Of a stretch of 62,537 bases of DNA, positions 61,244-62,537 are shown one piece after another (positions within the stretch are counted from its first letter, which is position 1; each line of letters opens with the position of its first letter). The position numbers and the translations under genes were made by a program. The notes under the pieces were generated by a model, which was not told the origin of the DNA, did not search any database, and saw nothing but the letters and a program-made list of their open reading frames with translations. Source of the stretch: Betaproteobacteria bacterium (GTDB taxonomy: Bacteria > Pseudomonadota > Gammaproteobacteria > Burkholderiales > Rhodocyclaceae); NCBI GenBank assembly GCA_019136545.1, contig JAGVUA010000152.1, positions 1-62,537 of the forward strand, read 5' to 3'.

Positions 61244-61453
61244 ATGAGTATTACCACGAGGGCGAAACGGAGCGCCAATAGTCCAAAGCGAAAGAGTATC
61301 GACAAGAATCACAAAAAGCCGAAAGTGAGGAGCGCAAAGGATTACATAACTGAGTACAGAAAGTACTTCGTTGCTCCCTCTGCAACGCCGGATGCGTTTC
61401 GGGTGCTTGACCTCACCGATGGCTCGGGTATTTCGTACTCATCGCACACATAA
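61244..61453 (+). CDS. small basic hypothetical protein
   Basis: 69 residues. The first 30 are very rich in Lys and Arg (SPKRKSIDKNHKKPKVRS), the rest mixed (RKYFVAPSATPDAFRVLDL). A good GGAGG lies 8 bases before the ATG. The protease gene starts 3 bases after its stop, so the two form an operon. No family recognised. A partner, substrate or regulator of the protease is conceivable. Confidence 0.6.
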   Translation: MSITTRAKRSANSPKRKSIDKNHKKPKVRSAKDYITEYRKYFVAPSATPDAFRVLDLTDGSGISYSSHT

Positions 61454-61456
61454 CTC

Positions 61457-62377
61457 ATGCCAAACTGGAACGATGTCCTTTCAGAGATCAATCGGGTTAG
61501 AGCCGAGCTTGCTTCTGCAAGCCCTCTAGATATCGCTCGGCGTAGGTACCTTACAGAACTACACAATTACACAGGCCGTAACGTAATTGCCTACTATTCG
61601 GCGTGGCTGCAACGTGGCCCAAATACGCCGAATCTGTCAATCAATGACTCAGACAAGAACGCCTTGATGGCTACGGTCCATGGGCTGGATCGAACAAAAA
61701 GCCTGGACCTGATTCTTCATACGCCAGGCGGATCAATTGCTGCTGCGGAGTCGTTGGTCGACTATCTACGGCGGATGTTTGGCACAGATATCCGAGCTAT
61801 CGTTCCCCAAATTGCGATGTCTGCGGGAACTATGATGGCGTGTGCTTGCAGTGAGATCGTCATGGGCAAACAGTCAAACCTTGGGCCCATCGATCCTCAA
61901 ATGAACGGAATGCCTGCAACAGGAGTACTTCGCGAATTCGAACAAGCCATCAATGAAATCAAAGCCGATCCTGCGCGCATTGCCGTTTGGCAAGTCATCA
62001 TTGGTAAGTACCATCCGTCATTCCTGCAGCAATGCAAGAATGCAATAGACTGGTCGAAGACAGTCGTTAAGGATTGGTTACGCACAGGCATGTTTGAGAA
62101 TGATCCTCGTTCTGCCTCCAAGGCTGCGCGCATCGTTAAGGCCCTAACTGACGATGGATCGATGAAGAATCATGGCCGCCACGTGCACATTGATCAATGT
62201 CGGAGTATCGGACTTCGTATCGTCGATCTCGAGGCTGATCAGCACCTGCAGGATCTTGTGCTTACAGCACACCATGCTTTCATGCAGACTCTTGGCGAGG
62301 CAGGCCACGTAACTAAGATTGTCGAAAATCACCGGGGTGTTGCCCTCGTTTCCAACTTTGGTCTTCCCGCTGCTTAG
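61457..62377 (+). CDS. SDH/ClpP-class serine protease (serine dehydrogenase proteinase family)
   Basis: 306 residues with the crotonase/ClpP-like core: LDLILHTPGGSIAAAESLVDYLR, the nucleophile elbow QIAMSAGTMMACACSE (Ser122) and GKQSNLGPIDPQM. This matches the SDH proteinase family related to SppA and ClpP. No signal peptide; probably cytoplasmic or membrane-associated. The C-terminal third (HGRHVHIDQCRSIGLRIVDLE) fits the same family. Codon use is much AT-richer than in the rest of the window, indicating transfer. Confidence 0.8.
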   Translation: MPNWNDVLSEINRVRAELASASPLDIARRRYLTELHNYTGRNVIAYYSAWLQRGPNTPNLSINDSDKNALMATVHGLDRTKSLDLILHTPGGSIAAAESLVDYLRRMFGTDIRAIVPQIAMSAGTMMACACSEIVMGKQSNLGPIDPQMNGMPATGVLREFEQAINEIKADPARIAVWQVIIGKYHPSFLQQCKNAIDWSKTVVKDWLRTGMFENDPRSASKAARIVKALTDDGSMKNHGRHVHIDQCRSIGLRIVDLEADQHLQDLVLTAHHAFMQTLGEAGHVTKIVENHRGVALVSNFGLPAA

Positions 62378-62537
62378 GCGGAAGCCCCAAATCATGGCAG
62401 GGAGCGTGTTCCAGTGACATTCAGGATTGCTAGGTAGCCAGTTCTGTTCGACAGCGGATGTCTATCCACTTGTCGTACTCGCTTCTTTATAGGACGCTTA
62501 TTCCAGCCGCCACCAATACGTAGCGCAGGCCCTTGCC

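Overview
The window is a GC-rich stretch of a betaproteobacterial chromosome around the replication origin. The order gyrB-dnaN-dnaA | rpmH-rnpA-yidD-yidC-mnmE ... mnmG-rsmG-parA-parB ... atpIBEFHAGDC is a classic proteobacterial origin region. The 44-residue L34, the permease-ATPase fusion of the branched-chain amino acid transporter, the ubiE/DUF971 pair and the DUF3683-type giant FAD/Fe-S oxidoreductase fit Betaproteobacteria, most likely Rhodocyclales or a close relative. The genus cannot be fixed from sequence reading alone.

Layout. (1) 1-6539: a truncated PAP2 phosphatase, then an acyl carrier protein / ketosynthase / DUF1615 lipoprotein cassette, a small low-GC membrane protein, YchJ, an rRNA-type methyltransferase and an FAD dehydrogenase. 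(2) 6540-19942: an aryl-polyene-like fatty acid gene cluster directly downstream of gyrB. It has an ACP, a COG4648 membrane protein, an AMP ligase, two hot-dog dehydratases, a LpxL-like acyltransferase, a LolA-like carrier, an MMPL exporter, a ketoreductase, a ketosynthase and a chain-length-factor-like protein. A polysaccharide deacetylase and an ICMT-type methyltransferase are added. The cluster is interrupted by a periplasmic rhodanese gene and a VapBC toxin-antitoxin module. (3) 19973-25503: gyrB, dnaN and dnaA reading left, DnaA boxes on both sides of dnaA, and rpmH reading right from a good sigma-70 promoter. (4) 25529-34674: rnpA, yidD, yidC, mnmE, a TSUP-family transporter and a branched-chain amino acid ABC transporter. 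(5) 34682-46713: two parS sites, mnmG, rsmG, parAB, a CBS protein and the complete F1Fo ATP synthase operon, ended by a symmetric bidirectional terminator. (6) 46716-61088: a REC-HATPase regulator, a heme protein, ubiJ/Tim44/ubiE/DUF971, two tandem paralogous proteins of unknown function, HIT, an orphan NosD, the DUF3683 oxidoreductase and a MATE exporter. (7) 61089-62537: a visibly AT-richer segment with a small basic protein and a Clp/SDH-type serine protease.

The strongest unexplained signal is a short word, GGCTGACTTT. Its 9-base core GCTGACTTT occurs exactly 16 times, against roughly 0.2 expected from base composition. Copies lie on both strands, in several reading frames and on both sides of the origin, about one every 4 kb, and none lies in the AT-richer right end. 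It behaves like a genome-wide DNA signal, such as an uptake sequence, a recombination hotspot or a chromosome-architecture site, rather than a protein motif. I do not recognise it as a published one.
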